A stretch of DNA of 64,000 nucleotides. It comes from Blastomussa wellsi. Lineage: Eukaryota > Cnidaria > Anthozoa > Scleractinia > Plerogyridae. The number at the start of each line of letters is the position of its first letter. The stretch's first letter is position 1. The notes under the pieces were generated by a model, which ran no database searches, was not told the DNA's origin, and worked only from the letters and a program-made list of their open reading frames with translations. Positions 25,501 through 39,389 of the stretch are shown here, piece after piece. The stretch is from assembly GCA_947652115.1 (NCBI GenBank), contig OX393567.1:21145416-21209415 (forward strand). Reading direction: 5' to 3'. Both the position numbers and the translations under genes were made by a program.

Positions 25501-28500
25501 TTGAAGATTTGTGATCTTTTGGGGGCGTTCTTAATGAAACAATTATTCAACTTTCATTTGTTGGATATGAGGTGATTATAGCTAACTAGGTGCTACCCGC
25601 CTTGTTGGCTATCTACATCTCATATCCAACATGCGCTCATGGAATAATTGTCATTGGTGGCCAGGGTATAAAGCCTGGCTGTGATTAGTGATCTTGTGGT
25701 TCCCTATATTTTAGTCCATCCTTCTTCTTCTGCAGTATGAAATGATTCTGGGTTTACAGGCAGGGCTGTGTTACCCATCATGCAAAGACTCTGATGTAAA
25801 CTGATCTGGGGGAGAGGTTTAACAAGGGAGACCCCTAACTACAAAACAGTTGCTATGGATGACTTCTAACCATCATACATGTATCTTGGGTTATCTTTCA
25901 ATCGTGGGATACGTTTTTGCCACACTTGTTCTACTGGAGGCGGCTTTCACTTTTAGCAGTTGTGACCATATTTGGAAAATCATGTGACCAGAACACAGAA
26001 ATACTAAAAACTTGTGCAGCTTAACTCTATCTCAGATGAAACTAAATTCAATATTATTATTAGATTGTTCCATTTGCACTTTTTGATGTCTCCACAGTGT
26101 TTAGTCCAATGAACAGAGAAAGGTCTATACTTCTAGAACGTGATGGTCCAAAATGGAACAGAATTCAGGTACAGTGCTTAGATATGCTTTTTTTATCATC
26201 ATTCATTAAATTACAGAATGCTAGCTGTAGTAAAAGACTCTGTGTGGTAAAATAGTTGTTCAGGATGTTTTTCGTGGTGTAGCAACTCCCATAAGCTTGT
26301 AATTCTACTGCTAGCAGTTGCTATAATTGTTTTAGGGGGTAGGGGCATTGTTCATGTTGTTTGTTCTATTGTTTTCATGCAGGGTATCAAGCTATTCATG
26401 TGAAACGTTACGAGAGCTGCTACATCGCCCAATGTTTTATGAAGTAATGTTAATTTTTTATCTGTAGACTCTGTTAGGTGAAGGAGGTGTGCTATCTTCA
26501 AATTCAGTGATAGCTGCGGAAGCTGCAAAGGTAATAACAAAAAAAAATAAAAATAGATTTTAACTTGCAAAGGTTGATCCAACTACATGCATTAATTAAT
26601 TATTTTGTATAAAATTATGCAATAAAATTTATTCTATAATTACATGCAACTACAAGTGGACTGCTGACTCAGAAGTTACTAAAGCTGGGTTCACACTTCA
26701 TTTTCAGGCATTGTATCCAAGTAGGATATGCTCGCTGAGCAGTCATATTTCATCACACTATTTTTTCATGTACCCACAACAGAATTTGGGCATGGTGCTC
26801 ATACCTGAATACAAAGTCAAAACCTTGTACTCGGGCACTTGACAGTGGCCAAGTAACCAGTGCTTGATCACCAAGTATGAACGTGACCTAGATAGCCGAG
26901 GAATTCATAATTACATTTTTAACAGAAATTGTCACCTATTGTTTGTTCAGACTATTGGTCAGTTGAAGTGCCGTGACAAGTGTGTGGTAGATACGCTCAC
27001 TGAAGTGGTAAGTACTGGTACGCTTGAAATTTTGTTGAAAGTGTCTGCTGTTGGAGGTGGTAGAGTAGACCAGTTGAAATGACCATTGAATTGTGGTACA
27101 AAACAGCAAACGTACTGATTGAAAGACATGCTGCTTACCATTTGTAACTCAGTTTCTGGTTATTGTTTTTCCTTGATGGGAGACTTGAAATGGGAGAAAC
27201 AAACACATGGAACAGAATTTTCAAATGGCTCACAGCAACTGAAATAAGTGAACTACGTCACAAACAAAGCCATCCTCAATATATTTAATTCTAAAGGTAG
27301 GGTAGCCTTTAAACGACCTTGGGGCCTGATCCCTACATCAAGATGTGAAGGTTTGAGATTAGCCAGAGTACTTACTTGTAAGTATTGCACACTGTATCCT
27401 GGGCAAGGTACTTAACACTCATAAAAAGCTATTAATAGAACTCTTTGTAATACCCTGTGTAAAGTATTGTAGTGAGGATCTGTTCTCTTTTTTTTTTTAG
27501 ATCAAACTAAAAGGAGACCCTAAAGTGTGTTATGAAGCAAGCAAAGCTCTGATCTTGTTAGGTAAGCTTTCTCTACGTTCTTTATTTTGTTAAAAGTATC
27601 TTTCTCATTTTCCTAAAATATTGCGCTTTCTATGTCCAGTGTGGGTAGACTTGTTAACCCTTTAAGTCCCGATAGTGCCAAAAGTATTTTATCCCCCTCC
27701 TGTATCTTGATGTATTAACGACCCCAGCATGTTTGGGGCTTAAAGGTTTAAGGGGCCAGTTATTCAAATGTTGTTTGACATCAGTGAACCAGTATGTGAA
27801 AAAATGCTGCTTTTACAAGCTTGTGAAGTAAACTTACACTGGCATTTAATAGGTACAGGTTCAAAACATGATATCAGTTGTAATTTTTTTTATACCACAG
27901 GGACATGGGATCCACATGCCATGGGAGTCATCAGACGGTACATTAAAAAGGGTGAGGAGAAGCTATAGGATCTCGCAGAGGTTTGCTGCTCTCCAGGAAG
28001 CGGTTGACATCATCGACCCATTCCCAGACCCTTATGTAAATGTCGCACCCGTGCGTAAGATGAGGAGAACTCTAGGCATTAGGCTGTAGCAATGTCATAT
28101 TGGGGCTCAGTGCAGTATGATGGAGCTCTGAGCTCCACAGTAAAATGTTTTGGGTGTGGATGTTGTAATGAGGAGTAGTATCAGGAGTGTGCTCGCAGGG
28201 AGAGCACCGAGAGATAGTGGTTGTGGGGAATTAAAAAAAGCTGTATAAACGGGTAAATCCATATTCTCAATCCATGTTTTTCTTAACTTCCAGGAAACAA
28301 AGATGTTGTGCTGGAATTGTTATCAACAATGACCAAAGCAAGGGACATAGCTTTTGTAGATAAAGTAAGCATTGTCATACAGAAATAGATCTAAATTTTA
28401 CAATAAATTATACACATTTATTAATATATTGTAACCATACAGGTGACAAGAATAAAGGAGGCCATCAACTAGTGGATGTACTGTACCAGCAAATTCTCAT

Positions 28501-31500
28501 AACTAGCTTTAAAAGAACTCTATGATAATCATTATGGAGAATTTAGAACTCAGAGCGAGGGTGGTGCAGTGGTGAGAGTGCTCTTCCCCCACCCATGTGG
28601 CCTGGTACCATATGTGGGTTGAGTTTGTTGTTGATTCTCTATTTGCTTTGAGTGTTTTTCTCTGTGTTCTCCGGTTTTTCCCCCTCCCCAAAAACCAACA
28701 TTTCTAAATTCCAATTCGACCTGGATAAAGGACCTGCATGAAATCTAGCTATGGCTGATGTAACCATCCTCTCTAAATATTGTGTTATTATAATATTTTT
28801 CTACTAAATATTATTATATTTTGTTATTATTTCAGACCACCCCTGAGTTCAAGCAGTTGGTCGGTTTACTCATATATACAATCAAGACTCAGTCCCCTGA
28901 GCTCGCTTTTCATGCCGCTGTTAGCCTGGGCCGGCTGTGCGTTGTTGAACCAGTCTCCAAATCATACCTCATTTCCAGGCTTCCTGGGCTTCCACCTCGT
29001 GACAAAGGAGAGGTGAGTTCTCTACTCCCAACCCCAAGGAGTGTTCCAGTCCCTTTGCAGTACGGGACGAGAATGTTACGTGCGTGTCTGTGAGTGCTTT
29101 CTTTTGTCCACCTTACCCCAGTCCACGACTTCGAGTGGTTGGTGCCCCTCCTAGCCTCCTTGCAATGAGGTCGGTTTAAAGTGTCCCCAATCTACCTGGA
29201 GATCCACTGAGCCTGGTTTGGACTTGTCCCAGGCAAGAGCGATTCTCCATAGCTTATCGCCACCAAGGGAGGATTCAGGATTTTTCTTTGGGGGTGCAGC
29301 ACTAAGGTGTGACGTAATTGATGGGTGACGTAAGCAGAACACTAGTTTTGTATCACAGGGATGGGGCACGCACTCCCTACACCCCCCTGGATCCGTCCCT
29401 GCCTATGTAATTAGTAAGAATACCCAGGACATAATATATAGGGTATTCACTTGATGTCATAGGCGCCATATTGGTGTACCTTTACAAAATAATTTTAACT
29501 AACTTTTTTGTTTGGTTTGGTGCGCCAACATGGCCGCCATTTCCAATGTTATTTGAAGGACTGAGTGAATACGCCTTATCGCACAATACTTTGTTGCTCA
29601 GTGGCAGTCTTGTCACTTCCGGATCAGTCAGAGAGGTTTTTGTGCTAATTAACGATAAACGAAGGACTTGTGAATTACTTTTGTTCAAAGGCACTGTACG
29701 TTTTGATCAAGCAAATGAACTGCAAAGAAAAGTTGGCACTGGATGCTTTGTTAGAACAGTTAAGCACCGCTCATAACTGGAAGGTGAGATTGATTTTTAC
29801 CTGTAAAATATAGCAATAATGCAATCCATCTACATTGTGTCTGTTGACTGTGTTAAAGGAATTGTATCATGGTTTGCATCTTGAAAAAAACTAACTCTAA
29901 CATCTGGTCTTTATAAAAGCAGAACCTTGAGAATAAGCGTCATATCTGTTTTAGTAGAAACTCAACTGTGTTCTATTGTTAATCCGTGAATCTGATTCCT
30001 CATTGGTTCTCCCACTGTTTTCTATCGGAAAGAAACTCGTCTGTGTTCTATTGGAAATCCGTGGATCTGATTGGTTCTCCCACTGTTTTCTATCGGAAAG
30101 AAACTCGTCTGTGTTCTACTGGAAATCCGTGAATCTGATTGCTTCTCCCACTGTTTTCTATTCGCCGAGAAAAAACAGTCGTGCGCGCGTTTCTCTTTGA
30201 GGGTAAAATGTTTCTTTATTTTGACTGAAAAGTACAAAAAATGATAGCTTTTGGAATGAAATCCTTCAGAGTTCGGCTGCGCCTCGTTGACTATTCGCTC
30301 ATAGAAAACTCGGGCTCGAGGTCTAATATTTTTAATTAGCTACAGAAACAGTTTGACTTTCAAGCTTCTAAGTACCGACGTTTGCCTAAGCATTTATTTG
30401 AATGAGAAGACGAATAGAAAGGTCGAGAAAACTTCGCAAATCTGACTTGTACGGCGAGCTTGGCCCTACGCGTTAAACACATTGCGCGCTCTTTTTCGTC
30501 GCCGTTAACAGCTGGTTGAGGATTTGATTTTATTAGCAAAACGTGAGTGTCGACTTGTTTTCTTACGAGTAAGTGAGCTTTCCATCCACTTAAACTGCCG
30601 AGCATGCGTAGTGACATCATGTGTCAGAAATCTTTTCCGCCTGTAAAAGCGGCTTTTACAGGCTTTTACTCAGATGTCCTCTCCGTAGGGTTGAGAAGAT
30701 CTGAGTACGAGATAAGTGCAAAGCGCGGGAAAACACAGCCATCAGTGCTAAGCGCGGGAAAACGCGCTTACTGAGTTCAAGCAGCTCAGTGAAGTTCCTG
30801 CTCAGAGAAGGTTGCTTGAGATTCGGAACTGTATTGTTTTGAATACCGTACTGACTATTTAACAGAGTCAAATTACAGAACTTAACAAATGAAAGAAAAC
30901 ACGTACATTCGATAGTGAATCAAAACTGTTCTAATGTTCATATATTTACCTTATTTATCGTGTTTTACAGCTCAGAATGGAAGCAGCAGATTTGCTCATA
31001 TTTATTGGTACGTAGCTTTGTAGATTTGGTACTTTATTAACTGTCATTTTTTAAAAAAATCTGCAGTGCTCTTCAAATTTGAATTTTGTTTATCGGATCT
31101 AAGCGTACAAGAAATAAATATTTTGCATGTTTGTGAGCCTGTTTGTCATTGTGAAGACTACAGCTATGTAGTTCTCTAGCTAGCAATTTATTCATTTGTG
31201 TGTTTACTGCAGGAGCAAGAGACATGTTCAAGGTCAAAAGTCCTGACGAAGTGTTTGACACGCTAGAAAGACTTCTGTGGGATCACGCTAACAAGGTAAG
31301 TAATAAATTCAGGGTTCGTACGGGTCCTGGAAAACCTGGAAAGTCCTGGAAATCTGTTAAACTCAAGAAATGAATTTTTCTGAACTATTAACTTTTTAAG
31401 AAATGTTAGGCTTACAGTTGAGAGAATTTATATTGGGATCTTGGAAAAAAGGGTTTAATGTGAAGTTTGGAGTCCTGGAAAATTTGATATGAGTCCTGGA

Positions 31501-34500
31501 AAAGTCCTGGAAATTTGTCTGTGAAAAGGGGTACAAACCCTGTAAATAGTGTCGAAAAGCGAAAAATGGTGCAAGGTTTTGCAACCCTGAACCACTAAGC
31601 GTAGCATGTCACGCTCAGGACCTCGTTTGCAGTTCATCAACAAAATGTTCTGGTTGATATTTAATAGCCGAGGTCTTTGATAAAAGGTTTTTTGTTTTCA
31701 TTCTTTGTAGGAGTTGAGAAGTAAAGTGTCTGCAGCGTTAAGTTCACTTGATTTACGACAAAGAGCGTGCCAACTGGTGCTAAGGTACATTTGAAAACGT
31801 TTAGTAAAACTTGGGATGTGAAGTTGTGCTTTCTCCTCTGGTATTGGCAAACGTCTTTCTTTTTATGGAAGCGTGTGTCCGTTTTAGCACTTTGAACTTT
31901 TCCTTTTCTTTTACATGCCTGTAATATTCCTTTCACCCTTCGCTTGCAGACGACTAGAGGACCCTGCAGAAGAAGTTCGAGGACGTGCGGTCATTTCAAT
32001 GGTATGTAAATCAAGTGAGAGACCCTGGGAAAGAGGTTTCCCCAGGAGGTTCCGATCTTCATGACCGACCAAGCTAGACCGCCCGCACAGCATGACAGAG
32101 CTATTTATTTCTTCACGTGCAACCCAAAACGAGATCACGGCTGTTAAAAATATTGGCCTTCTGTCCTGAATCCGAAATTTGCATCCCTAAGCGCGACGAC
32201 AAACAGCCCATTCCCTTTCATATGTGAGTCCCCTCGGGGATTTTGAGGTCCCAATGCTCTCAGTGTCCTTCTCAGAGTACGTCAATCTCGTACCCAGCGC
32301 CCGCTTTTCTTTTGGTCAGCACCAAGGACGTGTTCTTGGTGCTGACGAAAAGAAAAGCGGGCTCTGGGTACGAGATTGAGAGTACGTTTTTGATTCTCCG
32401 CTTACAACTCTTTGTGGCTTAGCTACTGTCATTCTTTACCAGGCCACTTTAGAAATGAAGGGAGTAAAGGAGATGAAGGCACTATTGGACATATTAGAAC
32501 TGGACTCCAGTGTTTACGTCAGAATACAGGTAAGTGTACAGGCTCTTTGTGTATGAACAAGATATCTATTATGTTGTTCATAATGCCTGTGTGTTGAAAA
32601 CTCCATGGCGGATCAAGAGTGACCCCTCTAACACAACAAGCTGAAAAGCTGAAAATATTTTGTTCCCCATACCCTTATTAGAACAAGAAAAGGCCCGCCT
32701 TGACTGCCTCCCCCTTCCCTTTTCAGGGCAAGAAAGGATTTGTCCCAATCTATAGTGTGCCCCTCCCCTTCTCCTTCCCCAGCACCCGCTTACCCCATTT
32801 CTCCTCCCTCGTTGCCCCCCCCCCCCCCCCCCCCCAGACCCGTAAACGGGTATGGATCTGCTGCTGATGTAAGAAACAAGAATAAAGACAATAAAGACGG
32901 TGAGATGTCGATCCTGCTGTAGCAACAAATTCTCAGAACGAGCGCTAAAGGAAATTTATATCAGTCAGTAAGGCGAATTGATATTTTGATGTTGGGTTAA
33001 AATGTAATTCACTGTTCTTTTAGGTTGTAAGAGCGTTTGGCTTCATGGAGTGGAACGACCCAAGAATCCTTCGAAGTCTTCGAGAGCGAGAAAAAGGAGA
33101 AGGGACGCTAGCAACGTAAGAGTTTGATCGATAGAAATAGCACCTGTACAATCTACCAGCGTCTTCCTTAACCTTAGCCTGATTAAAATATTGGTTTGGA
33201 TGCCACGCAGCCTACAAAGTTTTACTTCCGTTTACTAATATTTATGAATTGCTGTTTGTATTTGCTTATGGTCAGCGCTTTACAATAAACTGATAGAAAA
33301 CAGCTCACTCATTTTAATGCCAACATGAATTAGCCGTAATACAATATAACCTAGACTTATTTTCAAATATATCATCATTTTATCTGCTCTCCTCCAGGAG
33401 AATGAGGTCCTAGATCATAGATCTTTTGTCTCCAAGTTACTCGGTCCCCAGCTTCCAGCTACGCTTCCCTCCATGTTTTGAAACCCAGCTGTCCCCTCTC
33501 TCCTCCTCCATGTTTCCCTAGGCCGTCCTCTCTTACGCTTCCCCTGGAGTTGCCATGTTAGAGCGATCTTTCGATTCCTGTTTGAGGACATCCTTAGAAC
33601 GTGGCATAACCATTTCCATCGACTTGCTCTTACCAGCTAACTAACTGTCGCTGTACCAGACCTTGTCTTGACCTCTTCATTGTTGACTTTTATGGGCCAG
33701 TGAATCTTTGGGATCTTCCTTAAGCATTTATTCTGAAAAAAAAAAGACGTCAAAACTGTGTTCATCTTACTTGGTTATCCTCCATGTCTCACATCCATAA
33801 AGCAGAATGGCGATCACACTAGCAATGGCAAATACATACAAGAGATTAAATCTAACGACAACGAGCCCGCATACGGATGGAAATTTGTTCCATAAGAAGA
33901 AAATCAAATATATTGAACCGTCTTCTTTTAAATATGTAGCCGTGCTCCTTTGCCCTTGGCCCTTGGCCTCTCCTCTTTGATCTAATTCAACCGTCATTAA
34001 ATTTATCACTCGCTGTTTTCTTTCAGGGAAGCAAGAAAAACACTGGCGTATCTTGTCGGGTTAGTATTTTCTCTCGTGTGCTTTCCAAGATTCGATAGCT
34101 AAGCTTTACAATGAACTCCCCGTGCAGATAAAATGCTCTGTTGTCAGACCCCTCAGCTTTTAACAGCGAAGTTAAAAGTATTTTGGAGGCGCAGTGGCGT
34201 AATGGTTAGCGCGCTGGATTCTGGTTCGGACAGCGTTATGTTCTTGGGCAAGACAAAATGCCTCTCTTCACCCAGGTGTATAAATGGGTACTTGCAAAAT
34301 AATCCTTGCGACGGAGTAGCATCTCATCCAGGTGGGAGTAGAAATATTCCTAGCCGCTTAATGCTACAGAAACCAGAATAGGCTCCGGCAGCATGGGCCA
34401 CTAGGCACGAGGCTTCACCCTTAAAAAGTATTCTGAGGGAGAGGGCAAAATACCGTATTCTGATTTCAGCTTGGGATTTGCTGTGTACATTTTAATACAT

Positions 34501-35016
34501 ATATGCTGACGTGTGATTTAGATACTGTAGATAGTTGTATTGTAAAGTTAATGATGTTAATTCCACAAACTTTGCCTATCGATTGTTAGTGTTATAGGAA
34601 CTTAAATTTCGAAGTAGGGTCCCCATACCCGTTTAAGAGTGACAGTACCTCGTTGATGCCCAGTTATTCCTTATATATCCGATGATTATATTAACGATTG
34701 GCTTGTAAAAAAACCGTTTCCAACGAATAACGATTTACTTTTCTGGCGAGCTCTACATAAATATAAGTCCGCAATGTCTCAATGCGCAGGCGCACTGACC
34801 ATGCGTAAAATTATGCGCAGTAAGATCCCCCCACCCCACCCCTTAGATATAACGATATTCTGAGCATCGTGATTGCAGCAACTGTTCCAACAAATTTTTA
34901 TTGTGAGTAAATTGGTCGCGTTTGGTCTTAAGCGAAAATGTTACAGTGGATTTAAAAGCTACAGTCACAAATACTTCTTTTCACTTTCTTTCAGCGGCAA
35001 AACTACTATGGACTAA
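13517..35016 (+). CDS. HEATR4: HEAT-repeat protein, HEATR4-like, 32 exons, complete
   Basis: Exon chain, phases consistent throughout: 13517-13642, 14388-14459, 15089-15163, 16219-16293, 16482-16592, 17832-18018, 18824-18953, 20476-20750, 21329-21577, 21951-22024, 22121-22250, 22371-22411, 23331-23477, 24064-24192, 24598-24656, 25334-25398, 26098-26168, 26468-26530, 26951-27007, 27501-27561, 27901-27951, 28294-28364, 28836-29012, 29691-29783, 30971-31007, 31213-31295, 31711-31784, 31950-32001, 32443-32529, 33024-33115, 34027-34059 and 34995-35016. This gives about 1,022 residues; human HEATR4 is about 1,026 as I recall. Residues 30-150 are a charged coiled coil and 200-430 are low-complexity and acidic. 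From about 670 on are HEAT-type helical pairs (e.g. NSVIAAEAAKTIGQL, ELAFHAAVSLGRLC, VYVRIQVVRAFGF). The function of the family is poorly known. A second ATG at 13559 (AAGATGGCA) has a better start context. The family name is from memory; exons 15-16 are the least certain. Confidence 0.8.
13643..15088. other. HEATR4-like introns 1-2, no other gene seen
   Basis: Intron 1 (13643-14387) and intron 2 (14460-15088) flank the short coiled-coil exon MRETQKALQ. I see AT-rich unique sequence and no recognisable repeat family or further exon. Confidence 0.55.
15480..15515 (+). repeat. TG microsatellite and G run
   Basis: A (TG)n run of about 8 units is followed by GGTGGGGGGC within HEATR4-like intron 3. 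Confidence 0.8.
15608..15797. repeat. GTCGAC-rich dyad satellite
   Basis: A dense array of the self-complementary motif GTCGAC and of CTATCGGTCGA / TCGATAG phrases with irregular spacing of roughly 10-22 bases. Both strands read alike because every unit is a dyad. It lies in HEATR4-like intron 3 (15164-16218). An open frame through it is rich in Ser, Thr, Asp and Arg but has no exon signals. Confidence 0.9.
16841..17122 (+). mobile_element. SINE family 1 with target-site duplication
   Basis: Nearly full-length family 1 copy: head CACGGTGGCCTAATGGTTG, B-box-like GGGTTCACTCCC, then CACAGTGCCTCTCTTAACCC, GTATAAATGGGTACCGG and CATCCCATCC. Direct repeats CCTTCAGTGG at 16833-16842 and 17129-17138 flank it, the expected mark of LINE-assisted insertion. 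It lies in HEATR4-like intron 5. Confidence 0.88.
17139..17831. other. Remainder of HEATR4-like intron 5
   Basis: AT-rich intron sequence before the exon starting at 17832. No repeat family or coding signal is evident. Confidence 0.55.
18954..19628. other. HEATR4-like intron 7, left part
   Basis: Unique-looking sequence with a TTAA repeat near 19459-19475. The phrases GGTGCCTCAGGCGACTAAC and TGGGCGACCAAAT resemble a stretch at 15235-15300 in intron 3, so both are likely copies of a dispersed repeat. Confidence 0.5.
19641..19929. mobile_element. Foldback element with 12-bp target-site duplication
   Basis: Arms of about 104 bases (19696-19798 and 19823-19927) are near-perfect inverted copies around a 24-base loop. 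Arm phrases include TTTATCAACTGGGTTGATAA, GAGATTCAATAGCTGACG and GCGTTAGCCCTTCAT. TTAATTTTATTT occurs at 19629-19640 and again at 19930-19941, directly flanking the element, so it is an insertion. It lies in HEATR4-like intron 7. No protein is encoded. Confidence 0.9.
20823..21113 (+). mobile_element. SINE family 1, near full length
   Basis: Head GGGAGGCACAGTGGCCTAAT, B-box-like GGGTTCGAGCCCC, then TGCGTTGTGTTCTTGG, CACCCAGGTGTATAAATGGG, CATCCCATCC and a tail CCACTAGGCC. This is the best-preserved family 1 copy here, in HEATR4-like intron 8. Flanking direct repeats are not clear. Confidence 0.88.
22412..23330. other. HEATR4-like intron 12
   Basis: No further exon seen. Around 22560-22900 both strands are open and the phrases GGCATGACACAACAATG and GCTAATTACCAATTTGC suggest an old dispersed repeat. 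Bases 23135-23215 match the SINE family 3 tail (GGCCACAGGTTTGTCAG). Confidence 0.5.
25007..25152 (+). repeat. Degenerate AGY/GGC trinucleotide repeat
   Basis: A trinucleotide run of AGC, AGT, GGC and GGT units in intron 15 of the HEATR4-like gene. One frame would read poly-Ser/Gly, another poly-Ala/Val. The exon chain skips it cleanly (24656 to 25334 in phase), so it is treated as intronic. Confidence 0.8.
25540..25680. repeat. Dispersed repeat fragment
   Basis: The phrases GTTGGCTATCTACATCT and CATATCCAACATGCGCTCATGG parallel GTCGGCTATCTAGCATCT and AATATCCAACGCGCGCTCGTGG at about 51105-51150. The two stretches are therefore copies of one repeat family. Confidence 0.6.
26272..26431. mobile_element. 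MITE-like foldback element, copy 1
   Basis: Imperfect terminal inverted repeats: GGTGTAGCAACTCCCATAAG at the left and TTACGAGAGCTGCTACATCG at the right. ATGTTTT flanks both sides (26265-26271, 26432-26438) as a probable target-site duplication. The right half matches the element at 35929. It is in HEATR4-like intron 17 just upstream of the exon at 26468. Confidence 0.75.
28553..28727 (+). mobile_element. tRNA-derived SINE, family 3
   Basis: Head GAGGGTGGTGCAGTGGTGAG, then CATATGTGGGTTGAGTTTG, CTCCGGTTTTTCC and CCAAAAACCAACATTTCTAA. The tail reappears at 6536, 23140 and 38558. It lies in HEATR4-like intron 22. Confidence 0.75.
29013..29690. other. HEATR4-like intron 23 with repeat-like segment
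   Basis: Bases 29260-29405 contain GGGGGTGCAGCAC and ACACCCCCCTGGATCCGTCC, phrases of a kind I associate with dispersed repeats in cnidarian genomes. No further exon was found. The acceptor for the next exon is TTCAAAG at 29690. Confidence 0.5.
29955..30168. repeat. Three-copy 68-bp tandem repeat
   Basis: Three units of about 68-73 bases share CTGTGTTCTATTGGAAATCC, TGAATCTGATTG and TTCTCCCACTGTTTTCTAT. The second and third units are closest to each other. It lies in HEATR4-like intron 24. A protein reading is unlikely since there are no splice signals. Confidence 0.85.
30169..30970. other. HEATR4-like intron 24, right part
   Basis: No exon seen before 30971. Two near-identical phrases AAGCGCGGGAAAAC (about 30721 and 30750) and an inverted pair around TGTAAAAGCGGCTTTTACA (about 30642) suggest a repeat of unknown type. 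Confidence 0.5.
31310..31545. repeat. CCTGGAAA-rich dispersed repeat
   Basis: Repeated GTCCTGGAAA phrases at both ends (about 31323-31355 and 31472-31515) flank an AT-rich core, bounded by GGGTTCGTACGG and GGGGTACAAACCC. It is in HEATR4-like intron 26 and non-coding. Confidence 0.7.
32278..32386. repeat. Foldback repeat
   Basis: Inverted arms: CTCGTACCCAG, GCCCGCTTTTCTTTT and TCAGCACCA on the left against TGGTGCTGA, AAAAGAAAAGCGGGC and CTGGGTACGAG on the right, about 45 bases each around a 12-base loop. It lies in HEATR4-like intron 28, close to the exon at 32443. Confidence 0.85.
32815..32835 (+). repeat. C homopolymer
   Basis: Twenty-one consecutive C residues in HEATR4-like intron 29. 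Length is likely to vary and to be error-prone in assembly. Confidence 0.9.
33395..33850 (-). mobile_element. LINE reverse-transcriptase 3' remnant
   Basis: Read on the minus strand, fragments of the C-terminal region of a non-LTR retrotransposon polyprotein appear: ILLYGCETWRITK, then LRKIPKIHWP, then RWKWLCHVLRM and GKRKRGRPRETWRR. These match the conserved tail downstream of the RT domain in such elements. Stops and frameshifts break the frame, so it is dead. It lies in HEATR4-like intron 30, antisense to the host gene. Confidence 0.85.
34185..34415 (+). mobile_element. SINE family 1 with internal deletion
   Basis: Head GGAGGCGCAGTGGCGTAATG and tail (CACCCAGGTGTATAAATGGG, GGTGGGAGTAGAAATA, GGGCCACTAGGC) match family 1, but the B-box region is deleted. 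It is in the last intron of the HEATR4-like gene. Confidence 0.85.
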
Positions 35017-35183
35017 TAATGTCAGTCCAAACCTTTTGAAGAACGCAGCAGCTCAACCTTGTCCGAGCAGAGCGCGGGGAACTGGTCAGAACATTTTGTT
35101 ATATTGTTAAAATTTGCTGATCACTTTATGTTTCGTAAAGTACAATCTTGTAAATACACAGCAATAATTATTTATTTTACAAT

Positions 35184-35189
35184 AATAAA
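35184..35189 (+). terminator. Candidate poly(A) signal of the HEATR4-like gene
   Basis: AATAAA lies 168 bases after the stop codon at 35016 in an AT-rich stretch, a normal distance for the 3' end. Confidence 0.55.
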
Positions 35190-35928
35190 TTCGAACTTAT
35201 TTTTGCTAAAAAACAGCGTGTCTTAGTGTTTCCTGAATACTAAGTTAGCTCAAATATATTCCGTTTTCTCCGGTCGCTTTCCCAGTCTTAAATTTTCTTT
35301 TATTCTTCCCATTTCCGGAACCGGAAAGCAAACGTTCACTTTACAGCGTAGGAGTCTGGATTCGAAGTTAACAGTAGCTCAAAACTGACCTAAGCTAAGA
35401 TACATTGCTAAACACATTTAGCCAGAGTTGTTAACGTTTAGCCAATGTGTCATGGGCTTTTTGATAAACCCTTTCTCTGTATTTTCATCGCACCATAATT
35501 GTTCAGTGATTCCCCGCAAGCATTATGCTCTTGGTGATTGAAATCGGAATGATCGACTGTGATCTGTACGACTGGTACCGAGTGTTTAGTAGTGGTTACC
35601 AAGCGAGACGCGGTAGCGAAGTGTGATTCTGTACCGTTGTTCGCTCTGTTTTAAAGTCGGCCTTGTTTTTGTGTTTCGTCCTACGTTCATTACAGATGTT
35701 TCTGTTGTTCGGCTGGTTTTCCCAAAACACTTTTCACACTATAGGATATTTTGAGCCTTTTGAGCTTTTTCTGCAACGGATCAAATATTTCTAAGAGAGG
35801 AATCCTCAAAAAATAGTTTGTTATAAATAAAGAAAAACGCGAAAGAGGTGAAACTTAACCAAAAAGGAACAAGGATGGTTAAGATTGAGAAGGAAATGAT
35901 GAATCTGAAAAGTTTAGGCTAAAATTTT
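35190..35928. other. Intergenic spacer between HEATR4-like gene and actin cluster
   Basis: No supported exon on either strand. AT-rich with no clear repeat family. Confidence 0.55.
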
Positions 35929-36048
35929 GGGCGATGTAGCAGCTCTCGTAAGGTCTCACATGAATGGCTCGATACCCTGCGTTAGCCCCTAAGACAATAG
36001 CAACTACTACCAATAGAATACAAGCTTACGAGAGCTGCTACACTACCG
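35929..36048. mobile_element. MITE-like foldback element, copy 2
   Basis: Terminal inverted repeats GATGTAGCAGCTCTCGTAAG and CTTACGAGAGCTGCTACACT. The left arm and adjoining CACATGAATGGCT...GATACCCTGC match the right half of the element at 26272 in inverse orientation. It sits about 0.5 kb beyond the 3' end of actin A. Confidence 0.8.
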
Positions 36049-36526
36049 AAAATGTGCAAACTTCACAAGCCATGACAGAGCTCCTTTAATCAAAATGGGA
36101 AAACAAGTGCTGTCACATTCGGTGAGTTTTCCAAGAAGCACGAAGAGTTTCCGATTTTCATTCTCCAATCAAGAGCAACACGAGCACTTCCGATAGTGTA
36201 CGCCAGTTTGTGACATTCACCGTGTTGCTTAGCAACTCACCCAATAAAGTCCGCGGGCTCAAGCACGTGCGTTTCCTATTTCCTTTTAAAAAGAAGAACT
36301 CAAAATTTGCAGCCTCCCGGCGCATGGGGACTGGTAAGATGGAAATAACACAATTTGCAAATCGACAGCAAATTTATTTCAAACATATTTATAAAATTGT
36401 TCATCGTAACATTCAAGAAAAAGTAGAACGTTTTCCTGAAAATATGCTTTCAAGGCTTCGAAGCAGCCCAAAGTCGTTTCATTTTGTAATTGAAAATGTC
36501 TTCTTGTAAGTGGACGGCTGCCGTAT

Positions 36527-39261
<2,735 letters not shown>

Positions 39262-39347
39262 CTAACTTTGCAAACGCGAAAATAGCTAAAATTACAACCT
39301 CATTGAGCTGAACGCTTGTAACATGGTGTACTGCAGCTGTGCCACAA

Positions 39348-39389
39348 TTTATATACAAGCAAGTAGAAACAATGCCGGCTCCTGATTGG
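39348..39389 (-). promoter_or_regulatory. Actin A core promoter: TATA and CCAAT boxes
   Basis: On the minus strand TATATAAA lies at 39355-39348, about 105 bases before the start codon. CCAATCAG has its CCAAT at 39389-39385, about 30 bases further upstream. This is a standard TATA/CCAAT arrangement for a strongly expressed actin. Confidence 0.75.
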
